Part shown: positions 35,444 through 43,546 of the stretch, in pieces
Numbering within the stretch: position 1 is the stretch's first letter
How the letters are laid out: each line of letters starts with the position of its first letter
Assembly (NCBI GenBank): GCA_002197545.1
Contig: NFUO01000066.1
Location: forward strand, 68,230-132,229
Length of the DNA stretch: 64,000 nt
Direction: 5' to 3'
Origin: Acidobacteria subdivision 2 bacterium RH1 MAG20
GTDB taxonomy: Bacteria > Acidobacteriota > Terriglobia > Terriglobales > Acidobacteriaceae
Made by a program: the position numbers and the translations under genes
Notes under the pieces: generated by a model
Seen by the model: only the letters and a program-made list of their open reading frames with translations
What the model was told of the DNA's origin: nothing
Database searches by the model: none

Positions 35444-36754
35444 GTGAGTCAACGCAAATCAGCGGTTATTTTGGGTGCCCAGTGGGGCGATGAAGGCAAA
35501 GGCAAGATCGTCGATGTGCTCTCGGAGAAATTCTCCGTGGTGGCACGGTATGCGGGCGGCCATAATGCCGGCCACACGGTCATCATCAAGGGCAAGAAGT
35601 TTGTGCTGCAACTGATTCCCTGCGGCGTGCTGCGGCCGGAGTGCAAGGGCGTGATCGGCAATGGCGTCGTGCTCGATCCGATGGCGTTTTTGAACGAGGT
35701 GAAGAAGCTGAAGGACGCCGGGCTGCCGGTGGATGGCCAGCTCTTTGTGTCGAACCGGGCGCAGGTGATTCTGCCTTACCACCGGATGATCGAGCTGGCG
35801 GCGGAGAATGCTCCGGGGCGGACGAAGATCGGGACGACCAGCCGCGGGATTGGGCCTGCTTATGAGGACAAGATGCACCGCAGCGGGTTGCGGGTGGTCG
35901 ATCTGCTGAACTCGGCGCTGCTGCGAACACATATCGAGAACGCCTGCCATGAGAAGAACACCATTGCTCATGCGCTGTTTGGGACCGAGCCGCTCGACCC
36001 GAAGACGATGTATGAGGAGTATGCGCGGGCGGCGGAGCAGGTTGCTCCGTTTGTGACGGACACCGCCGTGATGCTGAATGGCGCTATCAGGAATGGCGAG
36101 AAGGTGATGTTCGAGGGCGCGCAGGGTGCGCTGCTCGATATCGATCATGGGACTTATCCGTTTGTTACGTCGTCGTCGGCTACGGCTGGCGGAGCGGTGA
36201 CCGGGACAGGAGTCGGGCCGACGCAGATCGGCACGGTGATTGGGGTCACGAAGGCCTATGTGACTCGCGTGGGCGAAGGGCCGTTCCCGACGGAGATTCA
36301 TGACGACTCGGCTGATCTGCTGAGGGCTCGCGGGCAGGAGTATGGCGCGGTGACGGGCCGCCCGCGGCGTTGCGGCTGGTTGGACCTGCCCTTGCTGCGG
36401 TATAGCAACATGATTAATGGGACGGAGTGGCTGGTCGTCACCAAGATGGACGTGATGGATGAGTGCGCGGAGATTCCGGTCTGCACCGGCTATAAGATTG
36501 ATGGAAAAATGACAGACGTAATTCCTGCGGACATGCGGGGTTTTGAGTCGATCCAGCCAATCTATACGAAGCTGAAGGGCTGGAAGGCTTCGACCGAGGG
36601 GATTACGGAGTTCGACAAACTGCCGCAACTGGCGCAGGATTATCTGCACTTTGTTGAGAAGGAGTCGGGGGCGAAGATCGGCATGGTTTCGACCGGGCCG
36701 GACCGCGACCAGACGATGACGATTGCTGGATTTGAAGAGGCGCTGAAAGCTTAG
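35444..36754 (+). CDS. purA: Adenylosuccinate synthetase
   Basis: A 436-residue protein with all PurA signatures: the GTP loop GAQWGDEGKGKIVD near residue 11, NAGHTVI near 38, GTTSRGIGPAYEDK near 127, and FEGAQGALLDIDHGTYPFVTSS near 220. It converts IMP plus aspartate and GTP to adenylosuccinate in AMP synthesis. The likely start is the GTG at 35444 with GGAG 14 bp upstream; an in-frame TTG at 35426 has no ribosome site. A small monooxygenase-fold gene follows 9 bp later and is probably co-transcribed. Confidence 0.97.
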   Translation: MSQRKSAVILGAQWGDEGKGKIVDVLSEKFSVVARYAGGHNAGHTVIIKGKKFVLQLIPCGVLRPECKGVIGNGVVLDPMAFLNEVKKLKDAGLPVDGQLFVSNRAQVILPYHRMIELAAENAPGRTKIGTTSRGIGPAYEDKMHRSGLRVVDLLNSALLRTHIENACHEKNTIAHALFGTEPLDPKTMYEEYARAAEQVAPFVTDTAVMLNGAIRNGEKVMFEGAQGALLDIDHGTYPFVTSSSATAGGAVTGTGVGPTQIGTVIGVTKAYVTRVGEGPFPTEIHDDSADLLRARGQEYGAVTGRPRRCGWLDLPLLRYSNMINGTEWLVVTKMDVMDECAEIPVCTGYKIDGKMTDVIPADMRGFESIQPIYTKLKGWKASTEGITEFDKLPQLAQDYLHFVEKESGAKIGMVSTGPDRDQTMTIAGFEEALKA

Positions 36755-36763
36755 GAGCCAGGT

Positions 36764-37051
36764 ATGTTGAGCTTTACTGTACGGATGACGTTTGGACAGG
36801 ATGAGCACGAGGAAATTGCCGAGATGCTGCGGCATTTAACGGCGGCTTCGCGGCAGGAGCCGGGGTGCGTGAGCTACGTTGCCCATTTTCTTGAGGGCGA
36901 TCTGGGTACGGTGCTGATCTATGAGCAGTATGCGGATGAGGCAGCGCTCGAGCACCACCGGGCGACGCCGCACTTTCACCAGTATGCGATTGGCGGCCTT
37001 TACCAAAGGATGCGCGATCGGCAGGTCGAGAACCTGACGGCTGTTTGCTGA
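36764..37051 (+). CDS. Antibiotic-biosynthesis-monooxygenase (ABM) domain protein
   Basis: A 95-residue dimeric ferredoxin-like fold protein. The pattern (FTVRMTFGQDEHEEIAEMLRHLTAASRQEPGCVSYVAH) and EQYADEAALEHHRATPHF are the two halves of the ABM domain. Relatives include quinol monooxygenase YgiN and autoinducer-2 degrading LsrG; function here is unknown. It follows purA by 9 bp, with AGGAG 11 bp before the ATG, and is closed by a strong terminator. Confidence 0.88.
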   Translation: MLSFTVRMTFGQDEHEEIAEMLRHLTAASRQEPGCVSYVAHFLEGDLGTVLIYEQYADEAALEHHRATPHFHQYAIGGLYQRMRDRQVENLTAVC

Positions 37052-37075
37052 ATTGTGGGTGGAATAGCAGGGCTG

Positions 37076-37099
37076 ACGCTCCCTTCGGGGAGCGTTTTT
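37076..37099 (+). terminator. Terminator after purA-ABM operon
   Basis: An 8-bp perfect stem ACGCTCCC / GGGAGCGT with a TTCG tetraloop, followed by TTTTGTTG. It starts 24 bp after the stop codon of the ABM gene. Confidence 0.9.
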
Positions 37100-37373
37100 G
37101 TTGTGAGGCTGGAAGAGGACGGGCAAACGAAAGTAACCGCTGGCCTCTTAAATATGTCTTTGAATTGCAAAGATTTGGATCGAGATGACCGGCGTTTGTT
37201 TCGCTAGGGCAGGGATGAATCGATCGCCGGATGAGGGCGGAAACCCTTTGTTCCTTGGGTAGAGTCTAAGTTTCATGGTCCTCGCGATGGCCAGGAAAGC
37301 TAAGAGATTTTTGTTAGCGGTGAGTGAATTGCGAGGATGAGATGGGGCTCGCTAAGAGGTGACGAAAGTTGTT
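37100..37373. other. Gene-free stretch
   Basis: No reading frame with coding character, RNA gene or clear repeat is visible between the terminator at 37076-37099 and the promoter at 37374-37402. Confidence 0.6.
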
Positions 37374-37402
37374 TTGACTCTTGACGCGAAGCAGTCTACT
37401 AT
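37374..37402 (+). promoter_or_regulatory. Sigma70-like promoter of the DUF4440-like gene
   Basis: TTGACT (37374-37379) and TACTAT (37397-37402) with a 17-bp spacer. Transcription would begin near 37409, only about 5 bp before the ATG at 37414, so the mRNA would be almost leaderless. Confidence 0.7.
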
Positions 37403-37413
37403 CCGGTACGCCT

Positions 37414-37980
37414 ATGAGGTTGTATAGTCAGCCAATTCGCCGTTCCATGATGACTGCCGTTGTCGCGGCGGTGATCTTGTCTGCCGGTTGTGCCGTGCGC
37501 CCAGCATTGGCGGCCCCTGCGACCCAGGAGAAGAAGCACGATGCGAAGCACCAGGTAGAGGCGCTGGAGGAGCAGTGGCGGGGGGCGCAGCTTGCCGGCG
37601 ACACGGCGACGATGGGGAAGATGCTCTCGGATGACTATCTCGGCATCTCGATGACGGGAGAGGTAGACACAAAGGGGCAGCAACTGCGCCGTGTGGCCGA
37701 TCGAAGACTGATGCTGACGAAGCTGGAACTGAGCGACATGAAGGTGAAGCTGATTGGAACGATCGCCATTGTGACCTCGCGGGCGCAGGTAGAGGGGACC
37801 AATGATGGAGTACCGATGAAAGGAATGTACCGGTATACGAGGATTTATCAGCATCTACCTTCGGGGCAATGGAAGATTACGAGCTTTGAGGCTACGCGGG
37901 AGCACCGAAGGCATATGGATGCGCAGATGAATGAGCCGGTAACAGGTGGGAGTGTTCAGGCGGATTCCGGGTCGAAGTGA
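37414..37980 (+). CDS. Exported NTF2-like/DUF4440 protein
   Basis: A 188-residue protein with a hydrophobic export segment (MMTAVVAAVILSAGCAVRPALA), possibly a lipoprotein with Cys25, although the lipobox is imperfect. Residues about 45-165 have the SnoaL/NTF2-like pattern: VEALEEQWRGAQLAGDTATMGKMLSDDYLGISMTG, then the AIVTSRAQVEG strand and YTRIYQHLPSGQWKITSFEAT. Such domains bind small molecules or act as subunits without catalysis. No partner gene is adjacent. An internal ATG at 37444 just before the hydrophobic segment is a possible alternative start. Confidence 0.75.
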   Translation: MRLYSQPIRRSMMTAVVAAVILSAGCAVRPALAAPATQEKKHDAKHQVEALEEQWRGAQLAGDTATMGKMLSDDYLGISMTGEVDTKGQQLRRVADRRLMLTKLELSDMKVKLIGTIAIVTSRAQVEGTNDGVPMKGMYRYTRIYQHLPSGQWKITSFEATREHRRHMDAQMNEPVTGGSVQADSGSK

Positions 37981-38022
37981 TCGCTGGGTGGATTTGCAAT
38001 GGCAGGAACAAGTTAATGAAGA

Positions 38023-38049
38023 AAGACCCTGCCAATCCGGCAGGGTCTT
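38023..38049. terminator. Bidirectional terminator
   Basis: An 11-bp perfect stem AAGACCCTGCC / GGCAGGGTCTT with a 5-nt loop, followed by GATTTTG on the plus strand and by TCTTCATT on the minus strand. It separates the DUF4440-like gene (plus) from the small gene ending at 38078 (minus). Confidence 0.85.
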
Positions 38050-38077
38050 GATTTTGAGAACAGGCGGATGCCGTGGG

Positions 38078-38383
38078 TCAGGCAATCTTTGAGCCGCTGA
38101 CGAAGGTGGTCTCGGCATAAGCCTGGATGCGGGTGAGAGAACCGGGGAGATTCAGAGCCAGGAGGCGTCGATAAAGCGAGCGTGTGGAGCCGGTGAGGCG
38201 CGCGTCTTCGGACTCGTGCGGGAACAGAGAGAGACATTTCTGTGCAGATGCAGAGATTGCAGATTTTCGTTTCTGACCGTTGACGAGATAAGGACGGGAT
38301 TGAGGCGTAAAGCTGCCCCGGTGTTGGTTAACGACCGGAGGGCCTGGCCTCAAGTAGGCAGGGGAGTTTTGAAGGATGGACAT
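38078..38383 (-). CDS. Hypothetical small basic protein
   Basis: A possible 101-residue protein, MSILQNSPAYLRPGPPVVNQ at the start and SLTRIQAYAETTFVSGSKIA at the end. GAGGG precedes the ATG by 4 bp, and a strong terminator follows its stop by 28 bp. It has no signal peptide or membrane segment and no family I recognise. The C-terminal half (DARLTGSTRSLYRRLLALNL) looks more protein-like than the N-terminal half. It sits just downstream of the HIT gene on the same strand. I cannot exclude that it is a chance frame. Confidence 0.4.
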   Translation of the reverse strand: MSILQNSPAYLRPGPPVVNQHRGSFTPQSRPYLVNGQKRKSAISASAQKCLSLFPHESEDARLTGSTRSLYRRLLALNLPGSLTRIQAYAETTFVSGSKIA

Positions 38384-38436
38384 TATGCCCTCGAATGGCG
38401 AAGGTTTTCGCCGTCGTATAAGGCGTTTGATGAAGT

Positions 38437-39024
38437 CTATGGCACTGGAGTTGTACTTGTGGAAAACGCCTCGCGGAGTTTCGCCCAGGTGACGTCGAGG
38501 GTCTCGGGAAGGACGCGGGTTTCGGCGGTGACGGTCATGAAGTTGGTGTCTCCGCTCCATCGCGGGAGGGCGTGGAGGTGAATGTGATCGGCGACGCCGG
38601 CCCCGGCGGACTCACCGAGGTTCATGCCGAGGTTGAGGCCGTCGGGGTGGTAGACCTGGCGCAGACAGCGCTCGATGCGCTGGGCGGTAAGGATCATCTC
38701 CTGAGCGGCTTCGGGTGGAAGGGCGGCGAGGGAGTCGATGTGCTGGTAGGGCAGGATGAGCACGTGGCCGGTGGCGTAGGGGTAGGCGTTGAGGCAGATG
38801 AAGCAGAGCGGGCCGCGATGGACGATGTGGGCGGCCTGCTCGGCGGCCTCCTGCGTCATGCCGTGGGCGATGGCATAGTCGGTGGCGGCGATCATGTTGC
38901 AGAAGACGCAGTGCTTGTCCTCTGCGGCGGGCCAGCCGGCGAGCGTGGGAGGGACGCCAGTGCGGGCCTGTTCGTCGGCGCGGGTGATGTAGTTGTAGCG
39001 CCAGGGGGTCCAGAGACGATCCAT
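38437..39024 (-). CDS. HIT-family hydrolase/phosphorylase (AP4A phosphorylase-like)
   Basis: A 195-residue protein. CVFCNMI near 40 with a second acidic residue forms the partial zinc motif found in HIT proteins of this length. The catalytic histidine triad is HIHLHALPRW near 149-158, preceded by NLGMNLGESAGAGVADH. It begins DRLWTPWRYNYI, a typical opening of the bacterial AP4A phosphorylase-like group. It would split dinucleoside polyphosphates or AMP-linked compounds. The start at 39024 is preferred over an upstream start that would lie in the rpsA promoter region. It is divergent from rpsA. Confidence 0.92.
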   Translation of the reverse strand: MDRLWTPWRYNYITRADEQARTGVPPTLAGWPAAEDKHCVFCNMIAATDYAIAHGMTQEAAEQAAHIVHRGPLCFICLNAYPYATGHVLILPYQHIDSLAALPPEAAQEMILTAQRIERCLRQVYHPDGLNLGMNLGESAGAGVADHIHLHALPRWSGDTNFMTVTAETRVLPETLDVTWAKLREAFSTSTTPVP

Positions 39025-39081
39025 AGAAGCGAGTATAAGGGGAACAAGTAAGCGTTTGACGAATGTTAACGCAGCAGTTGG

Positions 39082-39110
39082 TTGACGTATGGCATCCAAA
39101 GTTCTATGCT
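39082..39110 (+). promoter_or_regulatory. Sigma70-like promoter of rpsA
   Basis: TTGACG (39082-39087) and TATGCT (39105-39110) with a 17-bp spacer. Transcription would start near 39117, giving a leader of about 180 nt before the ATG at 39299. This also argues against translation from the open frame that begins at 39116. Confidence 0.75.
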
Positions 39111-39116
39111 TTTAGG

Positions 39117-39298
39117 TGAGCCACTGCGTGTGGGACCCAAGTGCAGCCGCTCCTCTGCTAGACGTAGTTCATTCCTGCCTGCCGAAGCTGTCACGGGGAT
39201 TTAGAACCAACCAGCGTCCTCCCGGAATGCTGATTGCTCCCGAAACAAGCGGCGCCCGAGATGGAATGAATCCTTGGATCCCGGAGTCCGCATTCATC
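39117..39298 (+). other. Long 5' leader of rpsA
   Basis: About 180 nt between the predicted transcription start and the S1 start codon. It happens to have no in-frame stop, but its translation (MSHCVWDPSAAAPLLDVV...) is unlike any S1. In other bacteria the rpsA leader binds S1 for autoregulation; whether this leader folds that way is untested. Confidence 0.5.
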
Positions 39299-41305
39299 AT
39301 GGTAGACGACCACAATCCTGAACACACCGAGAGCAAACCCCTGACCACCGAACTGGAAACCCTAGCGCCCGAAGCGACAGCGGATCACGCCGACCTGTCT
39401 TCTGAATCCACCCCAACCCAACAGCATGAGACTGCCCACGAAGCACCGAATGGATCTGTTGACCACGCCGCGCAGGCGAGCCATGCTGCCGCAGCTCATG
39501 AGAGCTCGGAGTCTGGCCACGTTGCCACGGTTACGGCAAGCGAGGAGCCTGCCGAGGACGACCTGAACTACGATGCCGCCGATTTTGCGGCCGCGCTGGC
39601 AAATTTTGACCGCGAACAGGCTGCTGAGTCCGCCGCTGCCCAGAATTTGACCGCGGAAGAGGTCATCGTTCCTGGCACCGTCCTCAAGATCACGGACAAG
39701 CATGTCGTTGTCGATATCGGACTCAAGTCTGAAGGACTTATTCCGCTGGCGCAGGTGCTGGACATCCATGGCGAACCCAAGTTCCAGGTTGGCGATGTGG
39801 TTGAGGTTGTGGTCGAGCGCGACGAGACCGAGGGTGGCTATCTCGTCAGCTATGAGAAGGCGCTACGCCATAAGGTGTGGGACAAGCTGGAGCAGGCCGC
39901 GAACGACAAGACTCCTGTAAAGGGCATGGTTTTGAGCCGCGTCAAGGGCGGCTTGACCGTGGACATCGGCATCAAGGCGTTTCTGCCGGGGTCGCAGGTC
40001 GAGGTCCGTCCGGTACGCAATCTGGATGGCTATATCGGCACGGAGATCGAAGTCCGCGTCATTAAACTGAATAAGAAGCGCGGCAATGTTGTGATCAGCC
40101 GCAAGGAACTGCTGGAAGAAGATCAGAATGCGAAGAAATCGGTCACTCTGGCGACTCTCGAAGAAGGTAGCGTACTGACAGGAACGGTGAAGAATCTGAC
40201 CGACTACGGCGCGTTTGTCGATATGGGGGGCCTCGATGGCCTGCTGCATATTACAGATATGAGTTGGGGCCGGTTGACGCATCCGCGCGACCTGGTGAAC
40301 GTCGGCGACGAGATCCAGGTGAAGGTGCTGAAGTTCGACAAGGACAAGCAGCGGGTTTCGCTGGGCTTCAAGCAGTTGACGCCGGACCCGTGGCTGGACG
40401 CCATCGAGCGCTACCCGATTGGGGCGCAGGTTCGCGGCCGCGTGCTCTCGGTGACCGACTACGGCGCGTTTGTCGAGCTGGAGCAGGGCATCGAAGGACT
40501 GGTACACGTGTCTGAAATGACATGGAGTAAGCGGATGAAGCATCCGTCGAAGCTGGTGAAGCCGGGCGATGAGGTAGACACGATCATTCTGAGCGTGAAC
40601 CCGAACGACCGCCGCATCTCGCTGGGCATGAAGCAGTTGCAGGACAATCCCTGGGAGCAGTTGGAGGACAAGTATCCGACGGGCGCAATTATTGAGGGCC
40701 GTGTTCGCAACTTGACCGACTTCGGCGCCTTTATCGAGATCGAAGATGGGATTGATGGACTGGTGCACGTCTCGAACCTGAGCTGGACCAAGCGCATCAA
40801 GCATCCTTCGGAGGTCCTGAAGAAGGGCGAGAAGGTCAAGGCGATCGTTCTGGGCGTCGAGCCCGAGAACCGCCGCCTGTCGCTGGGCGTCAAGCAGTTG
40901 CAGCCGGATGTCTGGGACACGTTCTTCGCCCAGCACCGCGTGGGCGACGTCATCAAGGGCAAGATTCTGCGTACGGCGCAGTTTGGCGCCTTCGTTGAGA
41001 TTGCGGAAGGAGTCGAGGGCCTGTGCCACGTCTCCGAGGCGGTCGATGCGAACCACCAGCCGGTGGCGATGGATGTCGACTCGGAGCACGAGTTCAAGAT
41101 CGTCAAGATGAACCAGGAAGAGAAGAAGGTCGGCCTCAGCATTCGGGCAGTTGGCGAAGAGGCCAGCCGTGCCGAGGTGGAGAGCTACAAGGAGCGCGAG
41201 AAGTCGCCGAAGGGCAACAACTCGGGTTCGTCGTCCTCATCCTCGTCGAGCAGCAGCACGACGCTGGGCGATCTCATCAACTGGAAGCGGTCTGAGCGCG
41301 AGTAA
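39299..41305 (+). CDS. rpsA: 30S ribosomal protein S1
   Basis: A 668-residue protein with six S1 RNA-binding repeats, starting near residues 120 (VIVPGTVLKITDKHVVVDIG), 206, 293, 379, 466 and 553 (GDVIKGKILRTAQFGAFVEI). The first 115 residues are an acidic, Ala/Glu/His-rich, low-complexity extension (MVDDHNPEHTESKPLTTELE), and the C-terminus has a run of about ten serines before TTLGDLINWKRSERE. S1 unfolds and recruits mRNA to the 30S subunit. The ATG at 39299 has GGAG 12 bp upstream; ATG 39266 is an alternative. The N-terminal extension makes it longer than the 557-residue enterobacterial S1 and is usual for this phylum. Confidence 0.96.
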   Translation: MVDDHNPEHTESKPLTTELETLAPEATADHADLSSESTPTQQHETAHEAPNGSVDHAAQASHAAAAHESSESGHVATVTASEEPAEDDLNYDAADFAAALANFDREQAAESAAAQNLTAEEVIVPGTVLKITDKHVVVDIGLKSEGLIPLAQVLDIHGEPKFQVGDVVEVVVERDETEGGYLVSYEKALRHKVWDKLEQAANDKTPVKGMVLSRVKGGLTVDIGIKAFLPGSQVEVRPVRNLDGYIGTEIEVRVIKLNKKRGNVVISRKELLEEDQNAKKSVTLATLEEGSVLTGTVKNLTDYGAFVDMGGLDGLLHITDMSWGRLTHPRDLVNVGDEIQVKVLKFDKDKQRVSLGFKQLTPDPWLDAIERYPIGAQVRGRVLSVTDYGAFVELEQGIEGLVHVSEMTWSKRMKHPSKLVKPGDEVDTIILSVNPNDRRISLGMKQLQDNPWEQLEDKYPTGAIIEGRVRNLTDFGAFIEIEDGIDGLVHVSNLSWTKRIKHPSEVLKKGEKVKAIVLGVEPENRRLSLGVKQLQPDVWDTFFAQHRVGDVIKGKILRTAQFGAFVEIAEGVEGLCHVSEAVDANHQPVAMDVDSEHEFKIVKMNQEEKKVGLSIRAVGEEASRAEVESYKEREKSPKGNNSGSSSSSSSSSSTTLGDLINWKRSERE

Positions 41306-41322
41306 GCTCAGCCTCAACAAGT

Positions 41323-41361
41323 AAGTACAAGGGCCGTCCTGAGTGGGCGGCCCTTGTACTT
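41323..41361. terminator. Terminator after rpsA
   Basis: A 14-bp perfect stem, AAGTACAAGGGCCG / CGGCCCTTGTACTT, with an 11-nt loop, 17 bp after the rpsA stop. The T-run is short, but the stem is very stable and may work in both directions. Confidence 0.8.
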
Positions 41362-41506
41362 GCAAAATAACCCATAATTTTGCACTGGCTTGTGGGTCAT
41401 TTCCTGACGCTCGATGAGTGGACTCGGTGATATACTGCTCGTCGAGAACCGCATCGGCCTTTCGATGATCTCCTCACGACAAGAAGTCGATGCGGCTGAT
41501 CACGGC

Positions 41507-42023
41507 CTAAGATGCGACCACATCGCCAGCCATCGCCGCCTTGGGCTGAGAACACAGCAGCAAGTAGAAAGCGGCAATGTGCGTGATCATCAGCGCGGGT
41601 ACGTAGATGATCGGGATCGCGTAGGTCGAGCCCAACTGTCCCGCAATTGCGGGAAGGCCGGCCCGGACCGCGTGGTAGTAGTCGAGGACAAGATCGGCTG
41701 TTCCAACTGCATTGAAGGCGACGGCTAAGGTCCAGAACAGCGGCCGAATTCTTGTCGCGAGAAGCGCCAGAAGCGCCAGCACGCCGGTAGCAAAATCACC
41801 ATAGGCTGCGAACGTAGCAAAGCTCGCAGGCAGATCGGGCCCGACTACGCCCGGAAGAATAAAAACCAGGCCGAAGAAGCGGAAGCTGTGAATCGTAGCG
41901 ATTACGCGTTGCGCTTCGAAACTGTCCATTGACCTGAGCTTGGGCCAGAAGTAAACCCTGAAGCAGAGCAAGCACGCTACATAACCGAAAACGAGATGGA
42001 TGTTGAAGATGGTGTCCGGCGCC
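41507..42023 (-). CDS. Unknown four- or five-helix membrane protein
   Basis: About 172 residues with hydrophobic segments near 5-25, 45-68, 75-90, 92-115 and 135-158. A perfect AGGAGG lies 5 bp before the ATG. The sequence (NIHLVFGYVACLLCFRVYFWPKLRSMD; FGLVFILPGVVGPDLP) resembles a group of small uncharacterised bacterial membrane proteins, but I cannot name the family. It lies 85 bp downstream of the exported YCII/muconolactone-isomerase-like gene on the same strand and is probably under the same TetR operator. Confidence 0.8.
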
Positions 42024-42109
42024 ATTTTGGCCTCCTATCGCATGGTATGAGAGACATGATCGTCTCCTTCCAGGGTTCCTCCTGCAGCAGTGCTACCGCG
42101 AGGAGAGTC

Positions 42110-42520
42110 TCACGGCTGCGCACCTGGGCCTATCAACATCCTGAGCGGCATCAAGGGTCCAACGGGAATGTACTGGTCATCCATCAATTGACCCTTAGCG
42201 AGCGGTAGCGTTTCCATAATGGCTTGTGCCTCCTCCTTGGTCTTCGCCTCCACAAGGAAGATGACGCCTTTGCCATCGCCGCGCGAATACCACTCGCGGA
42301 TTTTCCCGTCGAGATAGAGCCTCACGGTTGCCTCAACCTCCGACGGCATCACGGCCATGATTTGTTGAACGGTTACGCCCTGCTTGGGAGACTGAATGAC
42401 CAGCACTGCGGTAGTTTTAGGTATCGCCGCGCTGGGCAAGCCTTGGGAGACTCCCGACTGTGATTGCGCTACTGATGCGACGGGTAGCATTGCCATGAGT
42501 AAAGGGATCATCAATTTCAC
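42110..42520 (-). CDS. Exported muconolactone-isomerase/YCII-like dimeric alpha-beta barrel protein
   Basis: A 136-residue protein with a signal peptide (MKLMIPLLMAMLPVASVAQS). The mature part, KTTAVLVIQSPKQGVTVQQIMAVMP ... VRLYLDGKIREWYSRGDGKGVIFLVEAKTKEEAQAIMETLPLAKGQ, has the beta-alpha-beta-beta-alpha-beta pattern of the muconolactone isomerase/YCII-like fold. It is unusual in being exported. AAGGA lies 7 bp before the ATG. A perfect TetR-type palindrome lies 46 bp upstream in its promoter. It and the following membrane protein probably form one operon, induced when the neighbouring TetR protein releases DNA. Confidence 0.75.
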   Translation of the reverse strand: MKLMIPLLMAMLPVASVAQSQSGVSQGLPSAAIPKTTAVLVIQSPKQGVTVQQIMAVMPSEVEATVRLYLDGKIREWYSRGDGKGVIFLVEAKTKEEAQAIMETLPLAKGQLMDDQYIPVGPLMPLRMLIGPGAQP

Positions 42521-42565
42521 CGGTTATCCTTTCGATTCAATCAGGTTATGGTTTTGCTTCTTGTA

Positions 42566-42585
42566 AAGAGTACGATCGTACTCTT
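42566..42585. promoter_or_regulatory. TetR operator 1 (target promoter)
   Basis: A perfect 20-bp palindrome with arms AAGAGTAC and GTACTCTT around GATC. On the minus strand it overlaps a plausible promoter, TTGTCC then TACTCT 16 bp later, for the gene starting at 42520. The same arms recur at 43190-43209 ahead of the TetR gene. Confidence 0.8.
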
Positions 42586-42599
42586 CGCGGACAAAAAAA

Positions 42600-43184
42600 T
42601 TACTGCTCCGCGAAGGACTTTATAAAAAAAATCCTCGCCTCCATCAACATCTGCTCACGCCTTTGGGGGGACGAGGTCATCCGGGCCACAGTCAGCACCC
42701 CAGCCATACTGGAGAACAACAGTTGAAACTTCGCCACTTTTTCTTCTCGCGTCCGACCGGGAACAAATGGCAGTAGCCGCTCACGGTACGCTTCTCGCGA
42801 CGCCTCAATCCGCTTTCGCACGGACAGAGGCTTTCGCGCCAACTCCGGCCCGAGGGCGGAGATCACGCAACCCATTCCTGGCGAATTCGCGTGACGCTCG
42901 CTTAGATAGTATTCGATCATTGCCCGCAGAGCGTGGCCTTCGGCAGCGGACCTTGCAATTTTATCCATGCCGCTTCCCATCTCGTCGAATGCCCGGGCTA
43001 CCGCTTCGATGAACAGGTCGTCCTTGCTCTCAAAATGCCTGTAGAATCCCCCTTTCGTCAGGCCTACCTTCTTCATCACCGTCCCGATGCCGCTGCTGTC
43101 ACCGCCGTGCTCACGGAAAGAGCGAGCGGCCACGGCAAGAATGTTCTCGTGGTTCTGTGCTTTGTGTTCCAGGGAGTACCGCAT
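42600..43184 (-). CDS. TetR-family transcriptional regulator
   Basis: A 194-residue protein. Residues 10-55 are the DNA-binding domain: ENILAVAARSFREHGGDSSGIGTVMKKVGLTKGGFYRHFESKDDLF, the TetR signature ending in YRHFxSKxxL. Residues 60-190 form the ligand-binding and dimerisation domain, with GMGCVISALGPELA similar to the AcrR/YxaF-like group. The start at 43184 lies 5 bp after operator 2, and no Shine-Dalgarno is visible; the promoter (TTGACA, 18 bp, TACTCT) predicts a transcription start at the ATG, so the mRNA is probably leaderless. Longer readings to 43247 would cross the operator and promoter. Confidence 0.93.
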   Translation of the reverse strand: MRYSLEHKAQNHENILAVAARSFREHGGDSSGIGTVMKKVGLTKGGFYRHFESKDDLFIEAVARAFDEMGSGMDKIARSAAEGHALRAMIEYYLSERHANSPGMGCVISALGPELARKPLSVRKRIEASREAYRERLLPFVPGRTREEKVAKFQLLFSSMAGVLTVARMTSSPQRREQMLMEARIFFIKSFAEQ

Positions 43185-43189
43185 GAGGA

Positions 43190-43220
43190 AAGAGTACAAA
43201 CGTACTCTTATGCCTGTCAA
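43190..43220 (-). promoter_or_regulatory. TetR promoter and operator 2 (autoregulation)
   Basis: AAGAGTAC (43190-43197) and GTACTCTT (43202-43209) around AAAC match operator 1. On the minus strand TTGACA (43220-43215) and TACTCT (43196-43191) form a promoter with an 18-bp spacer, overlapped by the palindrome. Confidence 0.8.
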
Positions 43221-43546
43221 GCGTAAAATTGATCTTGCTAACGCCACCCCGCGACCATGGATATGACGAGCAAATCCGCTGTCGAAAGCTCCGGGCGTAT
43301 AGCGGGCAAACCGAAAGTTGACTCACTTGACGCCTTCAGGGCAGTCACTCCTTGAGCAAAGGGTGAGATCTGAGCCGGGTACAATTGGGGCGCGCTGGTC
43401 AACGTCAGCGGCCAAACCGCTGAGGGAATGTACAAGGTTTAATCGGAACTTTTCAAATTGCCTGCGGCTTTTGTGGGGGTATCGGGGGGAGTACCGGGGT
43501 TCTTTTCACACGCGCTGGGCGGCGCGCTCTCTTAAACTTTAGATTG

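Noticed and set aside
35459..36835. Long open frame on the minus strand opposite purA (458 codons)
   Set aside because: It is a shadow of a GC-rich gene; its translation is Arg/His/Pro/Leu-rich low-complexity sequence with no domain, and purA on the other strand is certain.
39116..39298. Upstream extension of the rpsA reading frame
   Set aside because: The predicted transcription start is at about 39117, and the translation is not S1-like.
39863..41089. Long minus-strand frame opposite rpsA (408 codons)
   Set aside because: It is the antisense of the S1 repeats; its apparent internal repeats come from the S1 domains.
43470..43500. G-rich tract GTGGGGGTATCGGGGGGAG before the amidase gene as a regulatory element
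   Set aside because: It is a composition feature only; no repeat or motif partner was found in the window.
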